DNA of 5,445 nt, taken from NCBI GenBank assembly GCA_030539985.1, contig JAUNXD010000120.1, positions 1-5,445 of the forward strand. Reading direction: 5' to 3'. Below are positions 5,389 through 5,445 of the stretch, one piece after another. The position numbers and the translations under genes were made by a program. Each line of letters opens with the position of its first letter. Position 1 is the stretch's first letter. This DNA comes from Methanobrevibacter sp. Lineage in GTDB: Archaea > Methanobacteriota > Methanobacteria > Methanobacteriales > Methanobacteriaceae. The notes beneath the pieces were generated by a model, which had not been told where the DNA came from, ran no database searches, and worked only from the letters and a program-made list of their open reading frames with translations.

Positions 5389-5445
5389 AGCCTTAGGGGG
5401 GATTCGAACCCCCGACTTCCACCTTACCAAGGTGGCGCTCTACCA
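5389..5445 (-). tRNA. tRNA-Thr, anticodon GGT (5' part beyond the window edge)
   Basis: Read on the minus strand, 57 nt of a tRNA are visible: the end of the D arm (TGGTAGAGC), the anticodon arm CCACC-TTGGTAA-GGTGG with anticodon GGT at 5428-5426, the variable loop AAGTC, the T arm GGGGG-TTCGAAT-CCCCC, the 3' acceptor strand CTAAGGC and the discriminator T at 5389. Stems pair perfectly. GGT reads Thr codons ACC and ACU, and the U discriminator is typical of archaeal tRNA-Thr. CCA is not encoded (TTC follows), so it must be added by the CCA-adding enzyme. The missing ~16 nt should include the 5' acceptor strand GCCTTAG. No intron lies at the usual site after the anticodon, because the loop is seven bases. 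Confidence 0.95.

Noticed and set aside
5389..5445. tRNA-Thr 3' end as an integration (att) site
   Set aside because: No integrase, no direct repeat of the tRNA 3' end and no mobile genes are visible in the window.

Overview
The window is AT-rich and densely coding, and reads as a chromosomal segment of a methanogenic archaeon of the order Methanobacteriales, most like Methanobrevibacter or Methanosphaera. The evidence is the pyruvate synthase set porA-porB-porE-porF (PorE and PorF are methanogen-type polyferredoxin subunits), a separately encoded class I fumarase alpha subunit, GGAGG/AGGTGA-type Shine-Dalgarno sites, T-run transcript ends, and a tRNA-Thr with a U discriminator and no encoded CCA. 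The genus is inferred from gene content and base composition and was not tested by a search.

Plus strand, 1-3462: the 3' part of porA (5' end cut by the window edge), porB, porE and porF follow each other with gaps of 2, 10 and 4 nt, clearly one operon. A 50-nt gap then leads to a fumarate hydratase alpha subunit that starts at TTG. Pyruvate synthase makes pyruvate from acetyl-CoA, CO2 and reduced ferredoxin. Fumarase acts further along the incomplete reductive TCA branch from oxaloacetate towards 2-oxoglutarate. The block is therefore anabolic carbon assimilation. The gamma and delta pyruvate synthase subunits and the fumarase beta subunit are not in the window.

Minus strand, 5445-3474: the order of transcription is a partial tRNA-Thr(GGT), a 146-bp AT-only-looking spacer, an uncharacterised membrane protein with about five hydrophobic segments and a long charged tail, and then a fusion of a winged helix-turn-helix with a PhoU-like domain. 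The last two genes are 8 nt apart and very probably co-transcribed. They converge on the fumarase gene with only 11 nt between stop codons.

The best candidate for something little described is this membrane protein/wHTH-PhoU pair. Upstream of it lies a perfect 8-bp inverted repeat that overlaps the likely TATA region. It could be a phosphate- or membrane-responsive regulatory unit, but no transporter gene is visible to confirm that. Nothing in the window indicates a mobile element, CRISPR array or phage.
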